Shown here in pieces: positions 50,644 to 63,369 of a stretch of 64,000 nucleotides of DNA. Positions within the stretch are counted from its first letter, which is position 1; each line of letters starts with the position of its first letter. The DNA lies in the NCBI RefSeq assembly GCF_000332095.2, contig NZ_KI913949.1:1822511-1886510 (forward strand), written 5' to 3'. The DNA comes from Leptolyngbya sp. PCC 6406. GTDB lineage: Bacteria; Cyanobacteriota; Cyanobacteriia; Phormidesmidales; Phormidesmidaceae. The translations under genes were made by a program, and so were the position numbers. The notes beneath the pieces were generated by a model. The model did no database searches. It was not told where the DNA came from and saw only the letters and a program-made list of their open reading frames with translations.

Positions 50644-53490
50644 ATGAAAAACCTGATTCATGCCTGTTGCCACCTTTTGTTCTGGGGCTGGAATGCCCTA
50701 TTTCTGATGGTGGTGTATCTGGGCATCATGCCCATAGTGGGCCTTCCTTTGATGGCAGCTATTTGGGCCGGAGAGATTCCCTGGCCCTTTTTGCTACCCC
50801 TAGGCACGCTTTTAACGGTCCCAGTTGCCTGCACCCTATTTGGCTTGGTTAAACTGCGGCCCCACCCAGTGCTGCTGATGCGGCTGTTCTATGGGGTGGA
50901 AGCGCCCTTGCTAACCCTGGCGCTGTTGCGGCTGTTTCTCCTGCGGGAGCTGACCCCGGCCAGCACCGTGGTCCTGACGGTGGGGGTAATCGCGATCGCA
51001 ACCGTGACCCTAGAACTAGCCTTTGGCTACGCCGCCTACAAAAAGGGCTTGGCCTACTTCCAGATGGTCAGCCATACCCTGGTATTGCTCAGTGGCCTCT
51101 ACATCGGGTCAATCCTGCTGATCTACACCGTGCCGCTGCTCTGCCAACTGCTCTACAACTTTTTCCAGTTCCATTGGCTGGCGGATCTAGCGTGGAATCT
51201 ACGCACCGCCCTGACCCCAACCTGGTCTGGCAACCTGTGGCAGTCTGTCCAACTGTTCCTAGCGGAACTGCTGGGCATGACAATTATGTTGGGAGCTTTA
51301 GCACTGTTCAGCCTCACCGCTGCCCTGTTCATTGCCATGCCCTACGCCTTGGTAAACATGTTCACCCGGTCTTGGGGGCGAATTCTGCAAGCCTTTGGGC
51401 GGCAATATAGCTGGCGGCAGGGATGGCTGATTACCGGGGGCGTCACTCTGGCCTTGGGTATTATCGTGGGCATCGTCTTGCCCCAACCCCAGATCCAAGC
51501 TTTTGCCCTGCTGGACAGTCCCCCAACAGAGGCCAGCCTCGAAACCCTTCTGGCCCAGTCGCCCCAAATCCGCCAAGGGTTACTGAATGCCTACCTGTTT
51601 CCCTATCGCTATCTGAGTCCGGCCACAGAATCCAACCGCATTCGGGCATGGTATCAGTCCTTGTTCCAGCTACCTGCCGACCCAGCCCAGCAGATCCAGA
51701 ATTTTCATAACCGGCTCCTGTCCCCCTTTCTCTATCAGGGTAACCGTGGCGATAGTGAGCGGGCGGCGGCGCTCTATGCCGAATTCTTCGATACCCCGAT
51801 ACAAAAGGCGGAAAAAGAGACTATTCAGTACGCCCTAACCTCCACGGTCAACCGCGATTCAGTAGAGGCCAGCCTGCTGAATATCAACCAGCGGGTCATC
51901 CACCTCGCTGCCCAAGAGGTAACGGCCCAGGAGCAGGGCGACTGGGCCACGGTGGAGATCTACGAGCGCTACGAAAACTTCACCCGTGATGATCAGGAGA
52001 TCGTGTACCAGTTCTCCTTACCAGAAAGCGCCACCCTGAGCGGGATCTGGCTGGGGGAAGAGGGCATGGACCAGCGCTATCGGTTCGTGGTCTCCCCCCG
52101 AGGCGCGGCCCAAAAAGTATACAAGGCCGAAATTGAGCGCAGCCAAACCCAAGCCGCAGTGGATCCAGCCCTGCTGGAGCAGGTGGGACCGCGTCAATAT
52201 CGACTGCGGGTGTTTCCCATTCCCCCCCGCCAGGATCGTAATCAACCGGGCATCACCCACCTCTGGCTCACCTACCAGGTCATGCAACAGGAGGGGGGGT
52301 GGCCCTTGCCCCAACTGCGGGAACGGCGCAATCTCTACTGGACCGGGAAAACCCAGCGTCAGCGCTGGGAAGAACCATTCCGTCCCAAGGCGGATATCTG
52401 GTACGAGGCGGCGCTACCTGCCCACACCCCAGCCCCCCCGGCGGCGCATCAGGTCACCTTGCCAGAGGGCTATCGAGTGACGGCGACGCCAAGGGTAGAT
52501 TCCCCAGGGACTGAGGTTGCCTCGGTTCAAGGCCAGCGGCTAGCGGTGGTGATCGACACCTCCCGCAGCATGGGCGATCGCAGTGCGGCTCTGTCCGCTG
52601 CCTTGGAGCAAGCCCAGGCATTAGTTCCCCAGAATCAGGTGGATTTCTATGGGACGGCGGCGGCACTGCCGCCGAAACGGCTGACTTCGCTCCCCCAGGC
52701 CCAGGCACTCACCTTCTACGGAAATCTGTCCCTGGCAACAATGCTGGAGCAGTGGGATCGCCTGCGGGCGGGGCAAGCCTATGACGGGGTCTTTGTGCTG
52801 ACGGATGCAGGAAATTACGAATTGGAGCCGGATGCGCCGACCCTGCCGGATCTCCCCGGAGCCCTCTACCTGGTGCATCTCGATGGGGCGTTTCCCCCTG
52901 CCTATGAGGATGGGCTGCTCCAAACTCTGAATGGGACTGGGGGTGGTGTGGCGGCGGATCTCCCGGAGGCACTGGCCCGCTATAGTGCAGAGCAGGGCGG
53001 CGATAGCACGGTAATGGAGGGCTATCGCTGGCAGATTCTGTCCACGGTGGCTCAGGGTGCTCTGGGGGAACTGGCTGGTCCTGAGGGGGTATTGTTGGCT
53101 GATTCAGGGATTGGGGCTTCAGTCCCAGCCCCTGGGCCGATGGCTATGGCAGCCCGTCAGGGAATTCGCTGGCTCAGCCGCAGTCAGGATGTGACCCAGG
53201 TGTCGGTGCTGGATGGTCTCCATGCGATCGCAAAACGGGCTGAAGTCGTGACCCCCTATTCCTCCATGCTGGTCTTGGTGGACGATCGCCAACGGGAGGC
53301 GCTGCGGCAAGCGGAGGCGGGCGGCGATCGCTTTGACCGCACCGTGGAAACCGGGGAAGATACCCTCACGACTCCCGGTAATCCGTTGAATGTGCCTACG
53401 GTGCCGGAAACCGGGATGACCCTAGGCATTAGTATCGGTGGCGTCCTCTGCCTCTGGAGCCTGCGGCGGCTCCGATCCCCAGATAGGTAA
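50644..53490 (+). CDS. VIT/VWA membrane protein of the PEP-CTERM-associated TIGR02921 type
   Basis: A 948-residue protein. The first ~300 residues contain seven or eight membrane helices. A VIT-like beta domain (about 420-600) and a VWA domain (about 630-800) follow; the VWA metal site is VVIDTSRSMGD. The C terminus, VPETGMTLGISIGGVLCLWSLRR, is a sorting-signal-like tail: a VPE motif, a hydrophobic helix and basic residues, as in PEP-CTERM proteins. This matches TIGR02921, a family of unknown function linked to exosortase systems. No exosortase gene is visible here. Confidence 0.85.
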   Translation: MKNLIHACCHLLFWGWNALFLMVVYLGIMPIVGLPLMAAIWAGEIPWPFLLPLGTLLTVPVACTLFGLVKLRPHPVLLMRLFYGVEAPLLTLALLRLFLLRELTPASTVVLTVGVIAIATVTLELAFGYAAYKKGLAYFQMVSHTLVLLSGLYIGSILLIYTVPLLCQLLYNFFQFHWLADLAWNLRTALTPTWSGNLWQSVQLFLAELLGMTIMLGALALFSLTAALFIAMPYALVNMFTRSWGRILQAFGRQYSWRQGWLITGGVTLALGIIVGIVLPQPQIQAFALLDSPPTEASLETLLAQSPQIRQGLLNAYLFPYRYLSPATESNRIRAWYQSLFQLPADPAQQIQNFHNRLLSPFLYQGNRGDSERAAALYAEFFDTPIQKAEKETIQYALTSTVNRDSVEASLLNINQRVIHLAAQEVTAQEQGDWATVEIYERYENFTRDDQEIVYQFSLPESATLSGIWLGEEGMDQRYRFVVSPRGAAQKVYKAEIERSQTQAAVDPALLEQVGPRQYRLRVFPIPPRQDRNQPGITHLWLTYQVMQQEGGWPLPQLRERRNLYWTGKTQRQRWEEPFRPKADIWYEAALPAHTPAPPAAHQVTLPEGYRVTATPRVDSPGTEVASVQGQRLAVVIDTSRSMGDRSAALSAALEQAQALVPQNQVDFYGTAAALPPKRLTSLPQAQALTFYGNLSLATMLEQWDRLRAGQAYDGVFVLTDAGNYELEPDAPTLPDLPGALYLVHLDGAFPPAYEDGLLQTLNGTGGGVAADLPEALARYSAEQGGDSTVMEGYRWQILSTVAQGALGELAGPEGVLLADSGIGASVPAPGPMAMAARQGIRWLSRSQDVTQVSVLDGLHAIAKRAEVVTPYSSMLVLVDDRQREALRQAEAGGDRFDRTVETGEDTLTTPGNPLNVPTVPETGMTLGISIGGVLCLWSLRRLRSPDR

Positions 53491-53535
53491 TCAGGGTCTT
53501 ACCGTCACGACCCAGGCTACCCTCACCCAATGGCC

Positions 53536-54648
53536 CTACTCAAAATAATCGCGGACGATGGCGACAATGCGCTCCGAGGCTCGCCCATCGCCAAAGGGAT
53601 TCACCGCCTGGGCCATGGTGGCGTAGGCGGCGGGATTGCTGAGCAGGGTGGTGGCAGCAGTTGCGATCGCAGTCCCATCTGTCCCCACCAATTTCGCCGT
53701 ACCCGCCGCGATCGCCTCCGGACGCTCCGTCGTCTCCCGCAAGACCAGGACAGGTTTGCCCAAACCAGGGGCTTCCTCCTGCAACCCACCGGAGTCTGTC
53801 AGCAACAGCGTACAGCGCTGCATCGCCCCCACTAATTGCCCGTAGTCCAGCGGTTCCGTCAGAAACACACGGGGATGGTTCCCCAGCATCGCCGTCAACG
53901 GCTCCCGCACGGTGGGATTGCGGTGGAGAGGCAGCAGCAGGGCTGTGTCGGGAAACTTGTCCAGCACGGTGAGAAACCCAGCCGCAATATCCTGCAACGG
54001 CTCACCCCAGTTCTCTCGGCGGTGGACCGTCGCCAGCAGCACCCGATATTGGCCCCAGTCCAGCCCCCGGATAGGGCAATCGGGGTGTCGTGCTGCCACC
54101 GCCAGTAGGGCATCAATGACCGTATTCCCCGTATGGTGGATCGCCCCCACCACCGCCGATCGCGCCAAATGCCCCACCGCCGTTTCCGTGGGGGCAAAGT
54201 GAAGACGTGCAATCTGGGAAATCAAGCGGCGGTTGGCCTCTTCCGGGAAGGGGTTGAGCAAATCATCGGTGCGTAAACCCGCCTCCACATGGCCCACGGG
54301 AATTTGCTGATAGAAGGCAGCCAGGGCAGCAGCAAAGGCAGTAGTCGTATCCCCCTGCACGATTACCAATTGGGGCTGGTGCCGTTGAAAACAGGTTTCC
54401 AAACCCTGGAGGCTGCGGCAGGTGATATCCGTCAGGGTTTGCTGGGGCTGCATGATATCCAGGTCTTCATCGGCCTGCAACTCAAACAGATCCATCACCT
54501 GGGCCACCATTTCTCGGTGTTGCCCCGTGAGGATGACCTGGGTCGCAAACTCTGGGGCTTGACGGAAGGCCCGAATCACCGGGGCCAGTTTAATTGCCTC
54601 CGGTCGCGTGCCCAGGGTAATACAAATACGAATCGGTGCCGTCGCCAT
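53536..54648 (-). CDS. wecB: UDP-N-acetylglucosamine 2-epimerase (non-hydrolysing)
   Basis: Interconverts UDP-GlcNAc and UDP-ManNAc for surface polysaccharide synthesis; cytosolic. The 370 residues match the family. Visible features: CITLGTRPEAIKLAPVI at the N terminus, ILTGQHREMV, VIVQGDTTTAFAAALAAFY, GHVEAGLRT, the RRENWGEP segment and LLTDSGGLQEEAPGLGKPVLVLRETTERPE near the C terminus. It is convergent with the upstream VIT/VWA gene and lies alone. Confidence 0.97.
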   Translation of the reverse strand: MATAPIRICITLGTRPEAIKLAPVIRAFRQAPEFATQVILTGQHREMVAQVMDLFELQADEDLDIMQPQQTLTDITCRSLQGLETCFQRHQPQLVIVQGDTTTAFAAALAAFYQQIPVGHVEAGLRTDDLLNPFPEEANRRLISQIARLHFAPTETAVGHLARSAVVGAIHHTGNTVIDALLAVAARHPDCPIRGLDWGQYRVLLATVHRRENWGEPLQDIAAGFLTVLDKFPDTALLLPLHRNPTVREPLTAMLGNHPRVFLTEPLDYGQLVGAMQRCTLLLTDSGGLQEEAPGLGKPVLVLRETTERPEAIAAGTAKLVGTDGTAIATAATTLLSNPAAYATMAQAVNPFGDGRASERIVAIVRDYFE

Positions 54649-54809
54649 AAACTATCCAATACAAAAACGATGCCAGCAACTATGCCAGCACAAAAACTAT
54701 CTAACTAAAACAGGCTATGCCTGCATCGGTTCTATCATGGCATGGGGACTGGAGACGCTACGGTCCCTGGCACAATGAAGGCAATGGTTTTACCGATAAA
54801 TATTTCCCT

Positions 54810-55298
54810 ATGGCCCCTAGTATTGCAGTCACTCCTCCCCTCTTGGCCAGCCTTGATATCGCCGCTGCGAGTGCCGTGATTGAGGATCTGGTGGCAACAG
54901 GGAAAATCTTGGATCCGGAGGTGAAGCTGAGCTTTGCCATTGATCTGCCTCGGGATCCGACGGATCCTCGGGAGCTGTCGGAGATCCCCGAGGTGCGGCT
55001 CTGGTTCCTCCGTCTGGATCAACGCTTTCCCTGGTTACCCCTGGTGCTGGACTGGGAGACAGGGGAACTAGGTCGCTATGCTGCCATGCTAGTACCCCAC
55101 CAATTCAGCACCAAGGACGGCATCCGCTACAACCCGGAGGCATTGGAGATTTTTGTCATGGGCAAAATTTTTGCGATCGCGCCTTGGCTCCAGGCCCAGG
55201 GCATCCCCCAGTTCACCCGCCTCAAATTCATGACCCAGATGCTGGGCTACGAAATTGACGATGGCCTGTTTGAATTATTGAGATCGCCCGTAACATAA
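54810..55298 (+). CDS. NDH-1 maturation factor Crr6
   Basis: A 162-residue soluble protein. The pattern PRDPTDPRELSEIPEVRLWFLRLD, then WLPLVLDWETGELGRYAAMLVPHQFS and YNPEALEIFVMGKIFAI, is that of CRR6, which in plants and cyanobacteria helps assemble the NdhI subunit into the NAD(P)H dehydrogenase-like complex. I chose the ATG at 54810; a start at 54717 adds 31 residues unlike the family. It is upstream of cmr1 by 35 bases but unrelated in function. Confidence 0.9.
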   Translation: MAPSIAVTPPLLASLDIAAASAVIEDLVATGKILDPEVKLSFAIDLPRDPTDPRELSEIPEVRLWFLRLDQRFPWLPLVLDWETGELGRYAAMLVPHQFSTKDGIRYNPEALEIFVMGKIFAIAPWLQAQGIPQFTRLKFMTQMLGYEIDDGLFELLRSPVT

Positions 55299-55333
55299 TT
55301 CCAGAACTTCCACAAGAGGAAATAGAAACGGCT

Positions 55334-56523
55334 ATGGAAGTAAAAATCAAAACCCTAACTCCTCTCTGGACGGGGGGAGTGGAAACCGGAAAGTGCGATC
55401 ACATCCACGAAACCGGCATCCTCGGTAGCCTGCGCTGGTGGATGGAAGTGCTGGTGCGCGGGGTTGGCGGTCACGTGAAAGATCCAACCGCTGAGAAATC
55501 TGAGCATCGCAGCGGCTTAAATCCCAATGAATTTGATGCCAAGATATATCGCCAGTTACAAGATGAATTTGAGCGTCGAAAGTATTTGCGCAATGCTGGA
55601 TTATGCGATGTCTCCCAGATTTTTGGTGCGACAGGCTGGAAACACCGTTTTCGGCTGGAGATACAGGACATTCAAGTAACTGATGCTTCAGTCCAACATC
55701 CGATGAAGGCAAATCGCACTTATACAGATAAGCAGGGCAACCAAAAAACACCAACTTGGTATTTCCCAGATGCCAAGTCTCCAAATGCTCCAAAAACGGG
55801 GACGTTTGTTCTTAAGATTCAAAGTCTCCATCCAGGTTTCAACCCAAATATTATCGGTGGATTAATTCAATTCATCGCGGATTGGTCCGCATTGGGTGCC
55901 CGACCTCAAATGGGTTTTGGTGTGATTCAAGTAGAAGGAATCCGCATTGATACGCAACCTCTCTATGACTGGCTCATCACCACAGTCGGAAGTCACACTT
56001 ATCCAGATCTTCCTTCGCCACAAAACATCTTCCTGGCACAGATTCAGCCCAAAGACCCAAACTCTTCGTTTAAGGAGGAAGACACATTCAATTTGAAGTA
56101 TGACCTCAGGCAACTTTTCAGAACACAGCAAATTACGCCCCAGCAGCAAAATCAAAGCAATAAACCCATTACTAAAAAAGATAAAGACAGCGGTAACAAC
56201 AAAGAGAAAGAAGAACAAGAACTACGGCACTTCATCATGGGTATTGAGAAAGACAATTGCCAAGCTGCCAAAATTAAAGTTTCTCGTTCCTATAACGATG
56301 ACAAGTTAATGCGCATTTGGGGTTGGGTTCCTACAAAAGCAGAGGTTTATAAAAATGGCTGGAGCAGAGAAAAGATTGTAGATGCTATTTGTCAACACCT
56401 GAAAGCCCACTATACCTTGCATGGTTGGCGAGAAATGAACTTGGAGAGAGATACTGTCACCGCAAATCAAACTGATGTTCAGGCATTTCTGCGTAGCTTG
56501 TTGCAATTGCAGGAGAATGGCTG

Positions 56524-56524
<1 letters not shown>
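55334..56524 (+). CDS. cmr1: Type III-B CRISPR RAMP protein Cmr1
   Basis: A 396-residue RAMP subunit of the Cmr effector complex, which binds crRNA and target RNA. N-terminal VKIKTLTPLWTGG and ETGILGSLRWWMEVLVRGVGG (the Cmr1 ET.I.GSLR pattern) and the glycine loop RPQMGFGVIQV are visible. It opens the operon and overlaps the following RAMP gene by one base. The region is more A/T-rich than the genes upstream. Confidence 0.9.
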
Positions 56525-58434
<1,910 letters not shown>

Positions 58435-58438
<4 letters not shown>

Positions 58439-59669
58439 GTCAGCTTGATGTTCTGGTTAATCACCGTAAGGTAATCTTGTTGGCTGAAGCCATTGGTTGG
58501 TTGCATGACTACCGCAAATGTTCGGATGAGCAACTTAGGGTGCAGGCGGCTAACAAAACACCTCAAGATCAAGCACTGCCCCGCAATCAACTCTTTCAAC
58601 AACTTGCTAATCAAGCAAACCCAAACCCATTGTCTACCTCGTTACAAATTCTCAGTGTCACGGAGAATTTAGACGACATGTTGAATAAGTGGGAGAACAA
58701 ATGGAATGATCAATCTGCTTCATCCCTTTTACAATTTCTCTCCCGCTGTCACAATACATCTCATTTTGACAAACAAGATCCCATTGGTGGAAAGCAAAAC
58801 TATCCTGATATTCAGGCCAGTTCTCCATTCGGGTTTGAGAAAAATATTCCCAATAATCTGACCACTCAACTTTGGAATTTACCGTGGACAACTCTTATAA
58901 ACTACTCTGTCAACGATCGGACAAATCTCATTGACTCAGCTAGTAAATTATTCACCCAAGTCGGTGCAGATACACGGCACCCTATCAATGAAATTAGTTT
59001 GTGGGATTGGGGAACGCTGGTAGGAGCACTCTACAAAGCTGCGATCGCTGGAGTATTGTTATCGGGGCAAACTCCACCTGCTCACGATCTGCGTTGGCGG
59101 TTGCTGAGCATTCGAGCCAATGGGCTTAACTACATCACCAGCGTTACGCGACTTCCCGACTTGTTGAGTAGGCAAGACATTTTAGGCGATTCTCTCAATA
59201 AAGCACGTCGGTTGTTAGAGGAAGAGTATCCTTTAGCCAATGAAGTATATCGGGACGAGAATGGTAGTCTTTTTGTCGTACCCGATTTGCCAAATCTATT
59301 AAGTTTTACAGACAACAATGGCAAAACACTACACGCATTGATCTTACAGGCGTTTAAGCAAGGAACATTGAGAAATGACAGCAACCTAGCTCTTGGAGGG
59401 GAGATTACTCCGATCGTTGAACTAGACAGGGCTGCGTGGTGGGGACAAGACCCAGACTGGCAGACAAGAAATCCACCTCACAATGAAATTCCACCAGTTG
59501 GCAGGCTCCTTGCACAATCTATTACATCACCACCATCGAGTAAAGATGTCAAGCAATTTTGGCAAAATAACGTAGCTGATATTTGTACAGTTTGTGGGCT
59601 GCGTCCCCAAGCTAAAACAGACAGATTCTCTTTCGGCAAGGTTTGTGAGATTTGTGAAAGACGGCGACT
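58435..59669 (+). pseudogene. csx11: csx11 (Cas10-like), 5' part, interrupted by IS
   Basis: Encodes the first ~411 residues of the large subunit of the Cmr complex. The N terminus has an HD-like motif (ILLAEAIGWLHDYRK; His24-Asp25). The part ends at a zinc ribbon (DICTVCGLRP ... VCEICERRRLG) where the IS is inserted. The frame runs 31 bases into the IS and stops at 59700. The GTG start overlaps the preceding ORF. Joined to the 3' part across one GACT copy, it gives a 960-residue protein, the size expected for Csx11. Confidence 0.9.
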
Positions 59670-60737
59670 GGGCACTGTCAGCTTAGGGGGTGAGAGCTAG
59701 ACTGTAGATGCAGCAAGCCTTAAGCCCAATGCACTGTATTTATTGCCAGAGTGAAGAGGTCGTCAAGAACGGTAGCAAAACCTTGAAGAGCGATCAAGTC
59801 GTGCAACGCTACCTCTGTAAGACGTGTGGCCGTCGCTTCAATGAACGTAGCGGTACCCCGATGGCCCGCCTACGAACGCCAGCAGCCACGGTAGAGATGG
59901 CCCTGAATGCCAGAGGCGAAGGTCTTGGCATCAGAGCCGCCGCTAGGGTCGTGGGGACATCCCCGAGCAGTATTAGCGCTTGGGAAGAGCGCTTATCATC
60001 TCATCTGCCCGCCTGGTCTCCCCCTGCACCTGAGGGCGGAGAAGTCACCATAGAGGGCGATGAACTCTATACCCGGGTGGGAGAGAACCTTCCCCCCGAA
60101 GCCTCAGAAGGCTGGACGATCAGCTTCATTGAGCGAGAGAGTCGTTACTGGCTAGAAGCCAGTGCGGGACTCAAGGCGGCTCAGTTGTTTGAGCAGGGGG
60201 TGGAGCGGGCCTGGCAGTGGGCTGTGTCCAGTGCTTGGATTCGATGGTTTACCGATGGCGAGCGGCGCTATGGCAAGGAATTGTGGAAACTGGCCAGCGT
60301 CTATCTACCGAGCCACCTGACCTCAGAGGCATATCCCTATCAGAAGGTCTGGCGTGAAGGTTTAGAAGTGGCCATCAAGATCAAAGGCTCTCAAGGCAAG
60401 GCCCGGGTGGAGTGGCTCCAAGTGGAGCATCCCTGGACAGCGATGAGTTCCATAGCAGAGGTTCATGCCAATCACCTTGAAGCCTTTAACAGTGCCTTGA
60501 GGCGTCGAGCAACGGCCTATCGAAGACGTCAGAACCACTACGCTAAGCAGTTAGAAGGATTGCAGCGGGCTTTAAATGTACAGCGCCTGATTCACAACTG
60601 GGTGCGGCCCCATTGGAGTTTAGGCAAAGCCAGAACACCAGCAATGGCAATGGGATTCATTCAGCGCCCACTGAAAATCTCTGAGATCCTCTTATCCAGA
60701 GGATTTGAATGGATCACCCCTTAACAGGACAGTGCCC
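59670..60737 (+). mobile_element. IS element (IS1-like, tentative) inserted in csx11
   Basis: A 1068-bp insertion sequence. The left end GGGCACTGTCAGCTTAGGGG and the inverted right end GGGCACTGTCCTGTTAAGGGG agree at 17 of 21 positions. A GACT direct repeat flanks it (59666-59669 and 60738-60741). It carries one transposase gene. Its base composition is richer in G/C than the surrounding cmr genes. Confidence 0.9.
59708..60724 (+). CDS. IS transposase (IS1-like, DDE)
   Basis: A 338-residue transposase. The N-terminal zinc-finger-like part has CIYC and CKTC, followed by a helix-turn-helix (IRAAARVVGTSPSSISAWEE). Acidic candidates for the DDE triad are in IEGDELYTRV, WFTDGERRYG and the HANHLEAFNSALRRRATAYRRR region, which resembles IS1-family C termini. 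The family name is tentative. It appears complete and in frame, so it may be active. Confidence 0.9.
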   Translation: MQQALSPMHCIYCQSEEVVKNGSKTLKSDQVVQRYLCKTCGRRFNERSGTPMARLRTPAATVEMALNARGEGLGIRAAARVVGTSPSSISAWEERLSSHLPAWSPPAPEGGEVTIEGDELYTRVGENLPPEASEGWTISFIERESRYWLEASAGLKAAQLFEQGVERAWQWAVSSAWIRWFTDGERRYGKELWKLASVYLPSHLTSEAYPYQKVWREGLEVAIKIKGSQGKARVEWLQVEHPWTAMSSIAEVHANHLEAFNSALRRRATAYRRRQNHYAKQLEGLQRALNVQRLIHNWVRPHWSLGKARTPAMAMGFIQRPLKISEILLSRGFEWITP

Positions 60738-62389
60738 GACTGGGTAGATGTCAATCATGGGCTACCCAGCAATCAGAAAAAACAATCTGGATCGACGAAG
60801 TTGCAGATACAAATGCAAGACTTGCTCTCATTACAGGTCAGTTTGATCTAAATGATTGGTTGAGTGGTCAATTGGTTCAATCTCTCGTTCTAAATTCTCC
60901 TGGTTCTGGTTCAGGGGGTGTGGTCAAGAATCCATCTTTTAGCCGAATTCGACGAATTTGGGAAACGACCCGCCAATTTTGGCAGGCTGTGAAAGCTGAT
61001 TTCAAACACTCTCTAACTGATTCTCGTCAGCGTTTGCTTCTCTATCTTGACCCAGTGCCGAATCTTGCTCCTTTTCATGTCTATGAACTGGAGCTAGGAG
61101 CGACAATACTCAGCGTAGCCTGGTATCCGATCCAAGATGACGGTAGTGGTGGCTACTTGATTTCAACGGATAATCTCGGCTACGTTGCCCGTCAGCTTAA
61201 AGCTGAGAAAGAGATATTCACTAACCCGGCGACGGCGGCAATCTTTGTCGAAGATTATGTGCAGGCAGAGTTTGTCAAAACCAGTAAATCGCCAAGATTA
61301 AGTAGTTCTGATGCATTAGTAGGTGAGCGAAATAAAAATTTACTGAAAGATCGACGCATTGTTAAAACAGATCACCAAGATGTTGCTTACTCAACCGCTA
61401 TTCCCATCCTGGCTGAACCACGTACCTTCATGGTATTGGTTCCAGCAGACAAATCGCTGGAAGGGGTCAAGGCGATCCAAACCAAGTATGAGCAGGAGAT
61501 GGGCAAAGTTCGCAATCGCCTTCCCTTACACCTTGGTGTTGTATATTTTCAGCGTCGTACTCCTCTGCGATCGGCTCTGGATGCTGGGCGGCAGATGTTG
61601 AGCTACAAATCACCCGATAATCAGCAACTCTGGCAGGTACAGTCAAAGACTCAGGAACAACTATCCGATGAGAAGAAGGAACTGGCTAAGGGTACAAAGC
61701 AATTCGATGAGACTATTACTCTGACATTGACTCAGGGCGATACTCCAAAGGAGTCACTTCCCGATCGCACTATTACTTGGCACGTTCCCACCAAAATGGG
61801 AGATGGCAACACACCTGATAATTGGTATCCCTATGTCTTTCTAGAAACGAATGGTGATGATAACCAAGTCAATGGACGGCAAAGGGCAATCAAAAGTCAG
61901 CGACCGGGCGAAACAATCCCCTGTTGGCTAGTTCATGCCGCAGATTTGAAGGAGGGCGATCAGATTTACTTTACCCCCTCCACCTTCGACTTTGAATTTC
62001 TCGATAGCACTGCCCGTCGCTTTGAGATTTACTACGACGAAAACGGTCGCCGTTCCCGTCACACCCGTCCTTTTTATCTAGAAGACCTCGATCGCTTTGA
62101 GAAACTTTGGGGAATTCTAAAAACTCTGGAAACCTCCCAACGCCATCAGGTGATTCACACCATTGAGGCGATCCGCGAAACCTGGCATGGGCAAAATGAG
62201 CAGGAATTCCTTATGGATCCAGTATTTCAGCAATTCGTCGCTGACACACTCGCCAATGCCGCATGGCCGAAAAATAAGAAATGGCGAGATTTTTCTGAGG
62301 GGGAGCGTCAGCAACTTATTCAAGCTGGAGTGCGGGGCGAACTGGCTGATCTGGCAGACTTGTATATGGAAATTTTAAAAGAGCGGTAA
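60738..62389 (+). pseudogene. csx11: csx11 (Cas10-like), 3' part
   Basis: The C-terminal ~549 residues of Csx11. After the junction the frame reads TIWIDEVADTNARLALITGQFD, a palm-like strand-helix. Later LAEPRTFMVLVPADKS stands where active Cas10 proteins have GGDD, followed by LPLHLGVVYFQRRTPLRSALDAGRQML, the standard Cas10 palm end. No start codon of the original gene is left; a TTG at 60860 or internal ATGs could start a fragment. cmr4 follows 11 bases after the stop. Confidence 0.88.
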
Positions 62390-62400
62390 GGAAAACACCT

Positions 62401-63369
62401 ATGGCAACCTATAAACGGCAACGCTACCTATTTATGACCCTCGACCCCGTGCATATTGGCACTGGTGGCTATCGCCTGGGACGGGTAGACAACAGCATCG
62501 TGCGCGAACCGGGCACCAAAATTCCCAAAATTCCCGGCACTAGTTTGCATGGAGCCGCACGATCCTATGCCGCCCAAATGTATGGAACTCCAGAAGCCGC
62601 AGGGCAAGATCAAAAAGGTATTACTGACCCTGAAACGAATCCAGTTTGTTACACCTTTGGCTATTTGAATTCAGGGAGTGGTGACGATCCATCAAAACCC
62701 AAAAAGAAAGAAGTTGCTTATTCTGGTGTAGTAAATATCTTTGATGCCTATGTGTTGCTGTTTCCCGTGCATTCAATGGTGGGGCCAGTGTGGGTGAGTA
62801 CGGTGGAGCGGTTAGAGGATGCAGGCTTTACCGTCAGCACTCTGCCTAATTCTTGGAATACTAACCAAGCAGTATTGAATTGGCAGCGTACTGATCCGCT
62901 TAATTTGGGTTGGTTGATGTTGGGTGTTGCAGGGCAGGCAACGATAACGGCACCCTCAGATTGGCAAAATGAACCACGCTATCAGGCTGTCAAGAGAATT
63001 GTTCTTGTGCAAGATTCCCTCTTTAGCCAAATCGTGAACAGCAATCTGGAAGTGCGGACATCGGTGGCGATCAACCCTGAAACTGGAGCAGCCGAAGATG
63101 GCGCACTGTTTACCTACGAAGCCATTCCTCGTGCCACATTTCTCATCGCAGAGGTGGTGCTAGATGATTACCGTCACGCATTTCCTGAGATCACGAAAAC
63201 ATTACCAGGGGAAGATTCCTGGAATGATTCATTGGATGTAGTGAAATCAGGATTTCGTATGATCGAGTGGCTAGGTGTAGGGGGTCTGGGCACACGCGGG
63301 TTTGGACGAATGGCAGTCGTTGGTGAGCCAGCAGAGGTAACGTTTGCTAGCAACGGAGACAACCCATGA
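62401..63369 (+). CDS. cmr4: Type III-B CRISPR RAMP protein Cmr4
   Basis: A 322-residue backbone subunit that, in several copies, cleaves target RNA every six nucleotides. Visible: LDPVHIGTGGYRLGRVDNSIVRE with Asp30 at the position of the catalytic aspartate of Cmr4/Csm3, KIPGTSLHGAARSYAA and the glycine loop LGVGGLGTRGFGRM. The catalytic Asp is intact. It overlaps cmr5 by four bases (ATGA). Confidence 0.93.
   Translation: MATYKRQRYLFMTLDPVHIGTGGYRLGRVDNSIVREPGTKIPKIPGTSLHGAARSYAAQMYGTPEAAGQDQKGITDPETNPVCYTFGYLNSGSGDDPSKPKKKEVAYSGVVNIFDAYVLLFPVHSMVGPVWVSTVERLEDAGFTVSTLPNSWNTNQAVLNWQRTDPLNLGWLMLGVAGQATITAPSDWQNEPRYQAVKRIVLVQDSLFSQIVNSNLEVRTSVAINPETGAAEDGALFTYEAIPRATFLIAEVVLDDYRHAFPEITKTLPGEDSWNDSLDVVKSGFRMIEWLGVGGLGTRGFGRMAVVGEPAEVTFASNGDNP

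Noticed and set aside
59666-60744. Seven-base GACTGGG target duplication for the IS
   Set aside because: GGG is part of the inverted end of the IS at the left side, so only GACT can be called a duplication safely; the longer match is likely partly chance.
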